Part shown: in pieces, positions 9,525-18,639 of the stretch
How the letters are laid out: every line of letters begins with the position of its first letter
Position numbering within the stretch: the stretch's first letter is position 1
Assembly (NCBI GenBank): GCA_014873095.1
Contig: CP050848.1
Coordinates: forward strand, 4,461,850-4,525,849
From: Planctomycetales bacterium ZRK34
GTDB taxonomy: Bacteria; Planctomycetota; Phycisphaerae; Phycisphaerales; Zrk34
Reading direction: 5' to 3'
DNA: 64,000 nt
Notes under the pieces: model-generated
The model's database searches: none
What the model was told of the DNA's origin: nothing
What the model saw: only the letters and a program-made list of their open reading frames with translations
Translations under genes and position numbers: made by a program

Positions 9525-10133
9525 ATGAACATTCAACGATTCGCATGCAGCATGATGATCGCCCTGGCCCTGGGTTGCGTGGTCGCCCCGGCGCAGGCGG
9601 CGATGTTCACCAATGGTGATTTTGAATCCGGCAGCACGGGCTGGACCAAGATCGGCACCCATGGCGGATTCACCAACAATGCCGGTCGCGCCCACGAAGG
9701 CTCATGGGCCGTCGGACTCAACGGTGGCAACAACACGCCGGATGTCACGATTTCGCAGTCATTCGATACCGAGACCGGTCAGCTTTACTTGCTGGCGTTC
9801 TACCTGGCCAAGTATGCTGCCGGGTCCGGCGAGGCGCGGCTCGATGTCGATGTCTTCGACGGCGGCGATTTCACCGGGACCAATCTGCTGTCGACACAGG
9901 CTTCGGAATCCGTCGGACACAGTGAACCCCTCAGCGCGTTTTACTCGCTGTACAAGTTCACGTTCGTCGCTCAGGGAACCACCACGACGCTGCGTTTTGT
10001 CGACACATCCACCAACGACGGCCTCGCTTTTGACACGTATCTCGACACCGTCAGCGTCGCCGCGATTCCGACGCCCGCGGCGCTGCCCGCGGGGTTGTGT
10101 TTGCTCGGCGGGTTGCTGATGCGCCGTCGTTGA
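9525..10133 (+). CDS. PEP-CTERM-like secreted protein with carbohydrate-binding-like fold
   Basis: A 202-residue exported protein. A signal peptide (about residues 1-26, ending AQA) is followed by FTNGDFESGSTGWTKIG, the typical opening of a DUF642/CBM-like jelly-roll domain. The C-terminus (IPTPAALPAGLCLLGGLLMR) is the PTPAALPAG variant of the PEP-CTERM tail. A strong SD (AGGAGG, 9510-9515) precedes both a GTG at 9522 and the ATG used here. It follows the previous PEP-CTERM gene closely and was probably co-expressed with it. The ligand is unknown. Confidence 0.78.
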   Translation: MNIQRFACSMMIALALGCVVAPAQAAMFTNGDFESGSTGWTKIGTHGGFTNNAGRAHEGSWAVGLNGGNNTPDVTISQSFDTETGQLYLLAFYLAKYAAGSGEARLDVDVFDGGDFTGTNLLSTQASESVGHSEPLSAFYSLYKFTFVAQGTTTTLRFVDTSTNDGLAFDTYLDTVSVAAIPTPAALPAGLCLLGGLLMRRR

Positions 10134-10154
10134 ACGGTGATATCTCAACATCGG

Positions 10155-10188
10155 ACGCGCTCGCCGTTGGCTCGCGGCTAAACGGGGG
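10155..10188. repeat. 34-bp intergenic repeat, copy A
   Basis: Begins ACGCGCTCGCC and ends CTCGCGGCTAAACGGGGG. It differs from the second copy at 12291-12324 only in the central four bases. Both copies lie between genes within 2.2 kb of each other. Confidence 0.6.
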
Positions 10189-10206
10189 AGTTTGTACATT
10201 GGGGTG

Positions 10207-11115
10207 ATGATCACGATCCATCGTATGACCTGCGAGCAGCGGGACGAGGTGGCCGAACTGGTTCGCGTGTCGACCAACGCCTGGTACGAGGCGCACGGAC
10301 GCGAGGCGATCTTCACCGGTGATGTGACGGCGACGCGGGTGTTCTGCGATGTGTACGAGGCGATGGACCCGGGGTGCTGTTTGGTTGCTGTCGATGATGA
10401 CAGCGGGAATATACTCGGGTCGTGTTTTTACCATCCGCGCCGGGTGCACGTGTCGCTGGGGATCATGAATGTTCACCCGGACGCGGCGGGGCGGGGGATC
10501 GCGCGGCAACTGCTTGAACGGATCATCACCGAGGCGGACACGCGGGGCCTGCCGGTGCGGCTGGTATCCAGCGCCATCAACCTGGATTCGTTTTCGCTTT
10601 ACACGCGGGCGGGGTTCGTGCCGCGCATGAGTTTTCAAGATATGTTCGTGAAAGATGCGGCGCGCGTACCGGAACTGCCGGGGACGCGCGAAGCGACGGT
10701 GGAGGATGTCGACGCGATGACGGCGCTGGAAACTGAACTCGTCGGCATCGAGCGCCCCGACGATTACCGGTTTTTTATCGACAACGCACAGGGCATCTGG
10801 CGCACGCTGGTGCACACCGACCCGCGTGGCGCGATCGACGGGTTTCTCGCTTCGGTGCATCATCCGGGATCGCACATGCTGGGCCCGGGTGTGATGCGAA
10901 GCGATGAGGCGGCCGCGGCGCTGATCGCCAACCATCTGCGGTTTTACCGCGACAGCACGCCGGTGTTTTTAGTGCCCTGCGATCGGGCGGACCTGGTGGC
11001 GACGTTGTACGGCTGGGGCGCCCGAAATTGTGAACTGCACTTCGCGCAGGTGCGCGGAGCGTGGCGCGAGCCGACGGGAATCATCATGCCGACCTTCATG
11101 CCGGAGACGGGTTAA
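10207..11115 (+). CDS. GNAT-family N-acetyltransferase
   Basis: A 302-residue acetyl-CoA-dependent acyltransferase, substrate unknown. The GNAT core is in the first half: MNVHPDAAGRGIARQLLERI is motif A with the R-x-x-G-x-G/A acetyl-CoA pyrophosphate loop, preceded by a beta strand that includes LGSCFYHP. The second half looks like a second, degenerate GNAT lobe (VEDVDAMTALETELVGIERP), as in double-GNAT proteins. I prefer the ATG at 10207; a GTG at 10204 and a TTG at 10192 are also in frame. Confidence 0.75.
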   Translation: MITIHRMTCEQRDEVAELVRVSTNAWYEAHGREAIFTGDVTATRVFCDVYEAMDPGCCLVAVDDDSGNILGSCFYHPRRVHVSLGIMNVHPDAAGRGIARQLLERIITEADTRGLPVRLVSSAINLDSFSLYTRAGFVPRMSFQDMFVKDAARVPELPGTREATVEDVDAMTALETELVGIERPDDYRFFIDNAQGIWRTLVHTDPRGAIDGFLASVHHPGSHMLGPGVMRSDEAAAALIANHLRFYRDSTPVFLVPCDRADLVATLYGWGARNCELHFAQVRGAWREPTGIIMPTFMPETG

Positions 11116-11164
11116 GACCTCGCGCGGAAAAGATCCGGGCGTCAGGACGTGATCGACTGCGAAC

Positions 11165-11232
11165 CTGTGGCACAGCCGCCCCCGGCTGTGCGGGCGATGA
11201 CTTCAGCACAGCCGAGGGCGGCTGTGCCACAG
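11165..11232. repeat. 68-bp dispersed palindromic repeat, copy 2
   Basis: Same inverted repeat as at 3721-3788, with arms CTGTGGCACAGCCGCC and GGCGGCTGTGCCACAG. It sits between the convergent acetyltransferase and exchanger genes, where a terminator would be expected. About 45 bases to its right can be aligned with the sequence to the right of copy 3, so the repeated unit may be longer than the palindrome. Confidence 0.85.
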
Positions 11233-11300
11233 TGTCGCGTCCGGGCATACACAAAGGTTCGGGTGTTTTTTTGCGATGTGTATAAGACCGCGCGCGATCG

Positions 11301-12287
11301 TTACAGCGAGGTGACGGTGCGCCAGGTGAGGTAGCCCACGTAGGCGGCCAGCAGGAGGGCGCCTTCGCGGCGGGAGATGTTGTTGCGGCCGATGAAGGCG
11401 ATTGGGAGCAGGGCGATCGAGAGGACGGCCATGACGATCAGGTCGGTGTGGCCGGCGTCGGGGATCGGGATGGGGCGGCAGGTGGCGGTGACGCCCATGA
11501 TCAGCAGGAGGTTGAAGATGTTGGAGCCGACGACGTTGCCCATGGCGATGTCGGTGTGACCGCGGCGGGCGGCCATGACGCTGGTGGCGAGCTCGGGCAG
11601 CGAGGTGCCGATGGCGACGACGGTCAGACCGATGACGGCCTGGGAGAGACCGATCGTCTGAGCGATGTTGACCGCGGCGTCGACGGTCAGCTTGCCGCCG
11701 CCGGTGACGGCACACAGCCCGGCGACGAGCAGGGCGAGGCTCACCAGCATGGAAGCGGGTTTTTCCTGCTGCTTGATTTCGGCTTCCATCTCGCTGAGGT
11801 AGGCGTCTTTTTTCCGCTGACTCAGGGCGTCGCGCAGCATGTAGAACATGAACGCGCCGAACAGCAGCAGGAGAATCATGCCGTCGCCGCGTGCGATGGC
11901 GTCGGTCGAATCAAACAGCAGCGCATCGAAAGCCATGATGGCGACGGCGGCGGTGGCCACAAGCATCATGGGAATTTCACGGGCGACGATGGAGGGCTGA
12001 ATATCCAGCGGGCGGTAGAGCGCGGCGGCGCCGAGGATGAGCCCGACGTTGGCGATGTTGGAGCCGATGATGTTGCCGAAGCTGACATCGGTGTTGTTCT
12101 GGTAGACGGCGAAGAGGTTGACGGCAAGCTCGGGGGCGCTGGTGCCGAAGGCGACGACGGTCAGACCGATGATGAGGGTGGATACGCCGAGCAGGCTGGC
12201 CGTGCCGACCGCCCCGCGGACCAGAACATCGCCGCCGCCGAGCAGGAGGACGAGGCCGACGACGAGTAGGAGGATGTCGAGGAACAT
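11301..12287 (-). CDS. Calcium/sodium antiporter (CaCA superfamily, YrbG-like)
   Basis: A 328-residue inner-membrane cation exchanger with about ten membrane helices arranged as two inverted halves. Each half carries the alpha-repeat motif of the family: GTSAPELAVNLFAV with GNIIGSNIANVGLILG in the first, and GTSLPELATSVMAARRG with GNVVGSNIFNLLLIMG in the second. The acidic residues in both GTSxPE motifs bind the ion. A charged cytoplasmic loop near the middle (QRKKDAYLSEMEAEIKQQEK) separates the halves. It is convergent with the acetyltransferase gene. Confidence 0.9.
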   Translation of the reverse strand: MFLDILLLVVGLVLLLGGGDVLVRGAVGTASLLGVSTLIIGLTVVAFGTSAPELAVNLFAVYQNNTDVSFGNIIGSNIANVGLILGAAALYRPLDIQPSIVAREIPMMLVATAAVAIMAFDALLFDSTDAIARGDGMILLLLFGAFMFYMLRDALSQRKKDAYLSEMEAEIKQQEKPASMLVSLALLVAGLCAVTGGGKLTVDAAVNIAQTIGLSQAVIGLTVVAIGTSLPELATSVMAARRGHTDIAMGNVVGSNIFNLLLIMGVTATCRPIPIPDAGHTDLIVMAVLSIALLPIAFIGRNNISRREGALLLAAYVGYLTWRTVTSL

Positions 12288-12290
12288 ATG

Positions 12291-12324
12291 ACGCGCTCGC
12301 CTTCGGCTCGCGGCTAAACGGGGG
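12291..12324. repeat. 34-bp intergenic repeat, copy B
   Basis: Second copy of the repeat at 10155-10188. It lies immediately upstream of the exchanger start codon and just after the end of purB, so it occupies most of the gap between them. Confidence 0.6.
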
Positions 12325-12330
12325 TGGGGG

Positions 12331-13767
12331 TTAAACCTTCAATTCGACGCTGGCATTTAAGGCATCAGCGTAGCGCTGACGGATCGGTGCGACCACATCG
12401 GCGACAAATGCATCGACCTGCTCGGGGGCGCGGCCGACGAACTTGGAGGCGTCGAGCTCGGCGCGGACATCGATGCCGGTGAACATCGGCTCATTGATGA
12501 TGCGGTCGAGCAGATCGTTGTCGGCGCCGGCAGCTTTGACACGCTCGGCGGCGGCCTGGCTGTGTGTGCGGATCACCTCGTGGGCTTCCTGCCGGTCGGC
12601 TCCGTTGCGCACGGCGGCCATGAGGATGTTTTCGGTCGCCATGAAGGGCAACTCGCGGGCGAGGTTCGCCGCGACGGTGTTTTCATACACGACGATGCCG
12701 CCGGCGACGTTGATCACCAGGTCCAGCACGCCGTCGATGGCGAGGAAGGGCTCGGGCAGGGTGAGCCGGCGGCAGGACGAATCGTCGAGCGTGCGTTCGA
12801 GCCACTGCTCGGCGGCCGTGGTGAACGGGGTCGACACCATGCCGATCACGAAGCGCGACAGCCCGCAGATGCGTTCGCTGCGCATCGGGTTGCGCTTGTA
12901 GGCCATGGCGGAGGAGCCGATCTGACTCTTCTCGAAGGGCTCTTCGAGTTCTTTGCGATTGGCCAGCAGGCGCATGTCCGTGGCGAATTTCGCACAGGCG
13001 CTGGCGACGGCGGCCAGTGATGAAGCGACCATGCCGTCGAGCACACGCGGGTAGGTCTGCCCCGTCAGCGCGAAGCGGCGATCAGCGGACCAGCCCATTT
13101 TTTCGGTGACCAGGCGATCGAGCTCGTCGACCTTGTCGTGGTCGTTGTCGAACAGCGAAAGGAACGACGCCTGCGTGCCGGTCGTGCCCTTGACGCCCCG
13201 AAAGCGCAGCGACGCGAGGCGGTGTTCGACTTCTTCGAGCGCCAGCGACAGGTCATGGGCCCACAGCGCCGCCCGCTTGCCGACGGTCGTCGGCTGGGCC
13301 GGCTGGTAATGCGTGAACGCCAGCGTGGGCATGTCGCGATATTTCTCGGCGAATGTGGCCAGCCGATCGATCGCCGCGGCGAGCTTGCCGGCCACCAGCG
13401 TCAGCGCATCACGGATCTGACACAGCTCGGTGTTGCAGACGACAAACTGCGACGTAGCGCCCAGGTGAACGATCGGCCGGGCCGTCGGGGCCACATCGCC
13501 CAGGGCGTGCACATGCGCCATCACATCGTGGCGGAGCTTCTTCTCGTAAGCGGCGGCGGCGTTGAAATCGATGTCGTCCAGGTGCGCCCGCAGCTCGGTG
13601 AGCTGGGCGTCGGTGATGTTCAGCCCAAGCTGCTGTTCGGACTCAGCCAGGGCCAGCCAGAGCCGGCGCCACGTGGAGAACTTGCGTTGCGGCGACCAGA
13701 TCGCCTGCATGGCCGGCGAAGCATTACGCGACGCCAGAGGGGATTGATACGTGTTTGAATCGTGCAT
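12331..13767 (-). CDS. purB: Adenylosuccinate lyase
   Basis: Catalyses two fumarate-releasing steps of purine synthesis, on SAICAR and adenylosuccinate. The 478-residue protein has the fumarase/aspartase-superfamily signature loop QIGSSAMAYKRNPMRSE, the HLGATSQFVVCNT and FTHYQPAQPTTVGKR regions, and Lys/His positions expected of the family. Its length and the SSAMAYKRNP form resemble the longer, human-type ADSL group. I use the ATG at 13767 (MHDSNTYQSP); the frame stays open upstream, but that stretch is part of a repeat. Confidence 0.92.
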   Translation of the reverse strand: MHDSNTYQSPLASRNASPAMQAIWSPQRKFSTWRRLWLALAESEQQLGLNITDAQLTELRAHLDDIDFNAAAAYEKKLRHDVMAHVHALGDVAPTARPIVHLGATSQFVVCNTELCQIRDALTLVAGKLAAAIDRLATFAEKYRDMPTLAFTHYQPAQPTTVGKRAALWAHDLSLALEEVEHRLASLRFRGVKGTTGTQASFLSLFDNDHDKVDELDRLVTEKMGWSADRRFALTGQTYPRVLDGMVASSLAAVASACAKFATDMRLLANRKELEEPFEKSQIGSSAMAYKRNPMRSERICGLSRFVIGMVSTPFTTAAEQWLERTLDDSSCRRLTLPEPFLAIDGVLDLVINVAGGIVVYENTVAANLARELPFMATENILMAAVRNGADRQEAHEVIRTHSQAAAERVKAAGADNDLLDRIINEPMFTGIDVRAELDASKFVGRAPEQVDAFVADVVAPIRQRYADALNASVELKV

Positions 13768-13803
13768 GTTGAATTCCAGGGCGATGATCAATGCCCGCGG
13801 ACG

Positions 13804-13944
13804 GGGCAATGACCAATGTCCAAATCCCAATGACCAAGGTAATGTCCAATGTTCAAATGATGAACCGTTCGGCGCCGGATCATTCAGACATTCGACATTT
13901 GAGAATTTCCTTGGTCATTGGTGCTTGTTCATTGGTCATTTGTC
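13804..13944. repeat. Palindromic repeat built of AATGACCAA units
   Basis: Two direct copies of AATGACCAA (13808-13816 and 13829-13837) face two inverted copies, TTGGTCATT (13911-13919 and 13932-13940), across a 70-base centre, with further half-matching units (AATGTCCAA) between them. The block fills the gap upstream of purB. It looks like a non-coding palindromic repeat element; transcripts could fold into a long hairpin. Confidence 0.6.
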
Positions 13945-14036
13945 TGCGTAGCTTGCTTCGTAAGCTGTAACAGGCGATATTACCTCAAACAGGCCTTAAG
14001 ACAACCCTGGAGAAACGGGCGGACTAAGATCACGTG

Positions 14037-14675
14037 ATGGCCAGCCATTCGATTTTAAGCAGTGAACGCGAGCGGCAACTTGTCGAGCAGGTGTTGCGCG
14101 GCGACCGCGGGGCGCTGGGCGAACTGCTCGGGGCCTACCACAAGCGCGTGTACCACGTGATTTTGCGGATGGTGTCCAATACCGAGGACGCCGCCGAACT
14201 GACCCAGGAAGTCCTGCTGCGGGCGATCAAACACGCCGACAACTTCAAAGGCGATTCGAAGTTCAGCACCTGGCTGCTGCGGATCGCCATGAATCTGGCC
14301 ATCAGCCACCTCCGCCGGACCAAAGTCCGCAAAACCGTCAGCCTCGAGCACGAGGTCGCCGGGCAGGCCGGGGCCGATCAGGCCACCCCCCTGAAAAATC
14401 TCATCGCCCAACAACGGGAACAAACCGCCGACTACCGCGTCGAAACACAGGAGCAGATCCAACGTCTGGGTCTGGCCCTGGAGGCTCTGGAGCCGTCGTT
14501 GCGCAGTGTCATTCTCCTGCGTGACTTACAGGGAATGGATTATCAACAGATCGCCGAAGTGCTGGCCGTGCCCCTGGGGACTGTCAAAAGCCGCCTCTTC
14601 CGGGCGCGACTCGCCCTGCGGGCCCAGCTCAACGGCTCGCTGAGCGCTGAAAGTCAGGATGACCATGAGCGTTGA
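14037..14675 (+). CDS. ECF-type RNA polymerase sigma factor
   Basis: A 212-residue sigma-70 family factor of the extracytoplasmic-function type. Region 2 is at about residues 25-95 (AAELTQEVLLRAIKHADNFK, then FSTWLLRIAMNLAISHLRR) and region 4 at about 145-195 (LPLGTV-type helix-turn-helix, seen as YQQIAEVLAVPLGTVKSRLF). A charged linker of about 45 residues joins them. The stop overlaps the start of the next gene, which encodes a membrane protein that is probably its anti-sigma factor. The ATG at 14037 is preferred over the GTG just before it. Confidence 0.9.
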   Translation: MASHSILSSERERQLVEQVLRGDRGALGELLGAYHKRVYHVILRMVSNTEDAAELTQEVLLRAIKHADNFKGDSKFSTWLLRIAMNLAISHLRRTKVRKTVSLEHEVAGQAGADQATPLKNLIAQQREQTADYRVETQEQIQRLGLALEALEPSLRSVILLRDLQGMDYQQIAEVLAVPLGTVKSRLFRARLALRAQLNGSLSAESQDDHER

Positions 14676-16071
14676 ACAGTATGACGAAAATCTGCTGCTG
14701 GGCTACGTCGAAGGCGAGTTGACCGCCGACGAGACCGCCCGCGTCGAAGCCTGGGCCGCCGAGGATACCCGCCTCGCCGGGCTGCTGGCCTCGATGCAGG
14801 CCGACCGCAAAGCCCTGGCGGCGATGCCCGATCCGCCCACGCCCGAGTGGCTCATGGATGAGGTCGATCGCCAGCTCGAACGGGCCATGCTCGTGGACAT
14901 GGGCCCCCAGCAGTTCGCCGACACCTCCATCGCCCAGCGCCACATCATGCGCCGCATCGTGCTCGGTACCGCCGTGGCCGCCATGCTGATGGTCGTCGCC
15001 GGCGTCGTGATCTCCTCGCTGACCGGTGTCAGTGAGTCGCCGCACTTCGCGATGAACGGTGAGCCCAAGCCCACCGAAACCGATGTGACCATGACCGACG
15101 CGGAAGACGCCACACTACCCGATGTGCCCGCCGTGGCCGAGACTGTGCCGTCTGAGCAGCCTGCCGAACCGGCCGTCGTCATGACCGAACCCGGCAAGGC
15201 TGCTGAATCCGCCGAGCCTGTTGAGCCCGTCAAAGGCAGCACCACTGAGCCCGCCGTGCCGAATGCCCCGATGATCGCCAAGGGTGACAACACCGCCGGT
15301 GGCAGCGAAGCTGAGCCGGTCAAACCCGACGCCGAAACCGCTGAGCCGTCGCCCGCCGTGGCCGCGAAGCCCGACGTCGCCGAACCCGCCGACACCGACA
15401 AGCCGATGACCGAACCCGCCACGCCGGGCCCCGGTCAGATGCTCGCCGGCTCCGGCGCCCCGCGTCATGCCGACCTGTTGCCCCAGCCCCCGGAAGCCCC
15501 GAAGTCCGCCAAGGCCCCGCCCGAGGCGCGACTGCCCGCCGACGATGCGCTGTACAACGCCCGCCAGATTCGTCTGCAGCCGGACCTCGCCCAGCAGATG
15601 GAACTGCTCGTCGTCGCCGGCGATCCCGACAAGGTCGTGCAGCAGGTCACCGCATTCATGAGCGGCGCTGCGAAGGGCGATGCCCCGAAACAGAGTCTGA
15701 CCAAGACCGATCTCCAGCAGGCGGTATCGCAGATACTCAAGCAGGCCGAGCCGACGCCGTCGCAGCGGTATGTGTTGAAGGTCGACACCGAGCAGTTGCC
15801 GCGGCTGATCGCCGAACTGCAGGCCGCCTCGGGCAACGCGCAGGTTCAGCTTCGCAAGCGGAATCTTCTGGCGGTTGGCAACGTGCCTGACAAGGCCCCG
15901 CTGAAACCCGACGTCACGCTGACGCCCGCGCCCTGGCCGACGCTGGCGCCCGACTACCGCGCCATTCTGCAGCAGCAGATTCCGCAGACCCCGCGCAAAA
16001 ATCAGCCCGACACCAGCCTCGTCGACCTGCCCCTGATCATTCAGCAGACCGCCGACAAATCCGATCGCTGA
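14659..16071 (+). CDS. Probable membrane anti-sigma factor with long periplasmic region
   Basis: A 470-residue protein overlapping the ECF sigma gene by 17 bases, the usual sigma/anti-sigma arrangement. Residues 1-60 (YVEGELTADETARVEAWAAE) resemble an anti-sigma N-terminal domain but lack the His/Cys zinc motif. One membrane helix is at about 95-117. Residues 125-290 are a low-complexity Pro/Ala/Glu/Thr-rich stretch. The C-terminal 150 residues look folded, with a QRYVLKVDTEQLPRLIAELQ segment. By topology the C-terminus would be periplasmic and could sense envelope signals. The assignment rests on position and topology. Confidence 0.65.
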   Translation: MTMSVEQYDENLLLGYVEGELTADETARVEAWAAEDTRLAGLLASMQADRKALAAMPDPPTPEWLMDEVDRQLERAMLVDMGPQQFADTSIAQRHIMRRIVLGTAVAAMLMVVAGVVISSLTGVSESPHFAMNGEPKPTETDVTMTDAEDATLPDVPAVAETVPSEQPAEPAVVMTEPGKAAESAEPVEPVKGSTTEPAVPNAPMIAKGDNTAGGSEAEPVKPDAETAEPSPAVAAKPDVAEPADTDKPMTEPATPGPGQMLAGSGAPRHADLLPQPPEAPKSAKAPPEARLPADDALYNARQIRLQPDLAQQMELLVVAGDPDKVVQQVTAFMSGAAKGDAPKQSLTKTDLQQAVSQILKQAEPTPSQRYVLKVDTEQLPRLIAELQAASGNAQVQLRKRNLLAVGNVPDKAPLKPDVTLTPAPWPTLAPDYRAILQQQIPQTPRKNQPDTSLVDLPLIIQQTADKSDR

Positions 16072-16079
16072 ATTTGGCT

Positions 16080-16203
16080 CCCTCTCCCTTGCAGGGAGAG
16101 GGTTGGGGTGAGGGTCAAACCGTCCAGCCACCGAGCGACGTTCAACGACACAATCATGTGCCGGACTTCACCCCTCACCCAGCCTCTCCCCTCAAGGGGA
16201 GAG
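16080..16203. repeat. Double-hairpin palindromic repeat next to an IS110 element
   Basis: Two perfect hairpins: CCCTCTCCCT/AGGGAGAGGG (10-bp stem, 16080-16102) and CTCTCCCCT/AGGGGAGAG (9-bp stem, 16184-16203). They enclose an outer imperfect inverted repeat (GGTTGGGGTGAGGG and CCCCTCACCCAGCC). The layout is REP-like. It lies between the anti-sigma gene and the IS110 transposase, whose stop codon is only 15 bases away, and could terminate both. Confidence 0.7.
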
Positions 16204-16218
16204 CGGCTGTGTTTGATG

Positions 16219-17439
<1,221 letters not shown>

Positions 17440-17488
17440 CTATCATGTCCCTGCGCGATTGTTCCGATGTATCAGTGCGAGGCAAGAC

Positions 17489-18307
17489 ATGATTTTCGAT
17501 GACCACACGTCCAATCTCTCCAAAGACACCTGGCGGATCTTCCGCATCATCAGCGAGTTCGTCGACGGATTCGAAGTGATGAGCGAGATGGGGCCGTGCG
17601 TGACGGTTTTCGGGTCGGCCCGCACGAAGCCGGACCACCCCAGCTACCTTCTGGCTGCGGAACTCGGCCGCCAACTCGTTGCGTCGGGGTTCGCCGTCGT
17701 CACCGGCGGGGGGCCCGGCATCATGGAAGCCGCCAACAAGGGCGCTCACGAAGCCGGCGGCAAATCGGTCGGCCTCAACATCACCCTGCCCATGGAGCAG
17801 GAGCCCAATCCCTACCAGACCCACGAACTGGTCTTCCGCTACTTCTTCGTCCGCAAGGTGATGTTCGTCAAGTACGCCAGCGCGTTCGTGATCTTCCCCG
17901 GCGGGTTCGGCACGCTCGATGAATTCTTCGAGGCGATGACGCTGATTCAGACGATGAAGATTCGTCCGTTCCCGGTCATCTGCATGGACAAGAATTTCTG
18001 GTCGGGCCTGACCGAGTGGATGCAGAAAACCCTCGAAGACGAGTATCAGACCATCAGCCCCGGCGACCTGTCCCGCTTCCATATGACCGATGACGTCGGC
18101 GAGGCCGTGGCGGTGATCAACCGCTGCTTCCGCGAGCAGTGCTCGCTGGGGCCGGACGCCGATGGTGAGGCGTTTCCCAACTTCGCCGTCGAGGAAACCG
18201 GCGAAGGCACCGTCGAAGGTTTCGCCCCGCAGAAATCCAGATCACCCCAGGGCAAACGCCCGACCACCGATCAGCGCAAACAGATCAAGCACTACCCCCC
18301 GCGATGA
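17489..18307 (+). CDS. LOG-family protein (TIGR00730-type Rossmann fold)
   Basis: A 272-residue cytoplasmic protein of the LOG/lysine-decarboxylase-like family, whose members usually hydrolyse nucleoside 5'-monophosphates (cytokinin-activating phosphoribohydrolases) or serve related roles. The two signatures are VVTGGGPGIMEAANKGAHEA near residue 78 and FPGGFGTLDEFFEA near residue 145, the PGGxGTxxE motif. The ATG at 17489 gives a sensible N-terminus (MIFDDHTSN); a longer TTG frame exists. The C-terminal 55 residues are polar and probably disordered. The real substrate cannot be told from sequence. Confidence 0.85.
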   Translation: MIFDDHTSNLSKDTWRIFRIISEFVDGFEVMSEMGPCVTVFGSARTKPDHPSYLLAAELGRQLVASGFAVVTGGGPGIMEAANKGAHEAGGKSVGLNITLPMEQEPNPYQTHELVFRYFFVRKVMFVKYASAFVIFPGGFGTLDEFFEAMTLIQTMKIRPFPVICMDKNFWSGLTEWMQKTLEDEYQTISPGDLSRFHMTDDVGEAVAVINRCFREQCSLGPDADGEAFPNFAVEETGEGTVEGFAPQKSRSPQGKRPTTDQRKQIKHYPPR

Positions 18308-18639
18308 GGCGTTCTGTTTAGCCGGCTCGCTTGCGAGCCGCTTGCACGATGTCGACCAACTCGGGTGCCACACACCGCGCTTCGCGGCGTGTGCTCTGTG
18401 GCACAGCCGCCCCCGGCTGTGCGGGTGACGACTACAGCACAGCCGAGGGCGGCTGTGCCACAATGCCGCGTTCGAGCTTTACACAGAGGCCCGAGTATTT
18501 TCTGCGATTGGTCTCACATACCGCTCAAAGCCGCGGTGTGTGGCACCCAAGCATTCCCCATGCACTGATCGACCACGTTTTCATACCTTTGCGGTGTGAT
18601 TGCTGATATGCTGTGGGCCTGTCCGGCTGACAGTCGGAC
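18308..18639. other. Intergenic region containing a repeat
   Basis: A 332-base gap with no coding frame. It holds copy 3 of the 68-bp palindrome (18396-18462), preceded by a small G/C hairpin around 18371-18392 (CCGCG and CGCGG around CTT) that could act in termination after the LOG gene. The right half must hold the promoter of the channel gene that starts at 18640. Confidence 0.4.
18396..18462. repeat. 68-bp dispersed palindromic repeat, copy 3
   Basis: Third copy of the inverted repeat seen at 3721 and 11165, with the same arms. The centre differs from copy 2 by only a few bases. Similarity to copy 2 continues roughly 45 bases to the right (GCGTTCGAGC against GCGTCCGGGC, then a shared TTTTCTGCGAT-like stretch). 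Confidence 0.85.

Noticed and set aside
15140..15480. Repeated GAACCCGCC-like units in the anti-sigma gene as a CRISPR or tandem repeat
   Set aside because: The units are irregular and follow the Pro/Ala/Glu codon pattern of a low-complexity protein region; there are no constant repeats or spacers.
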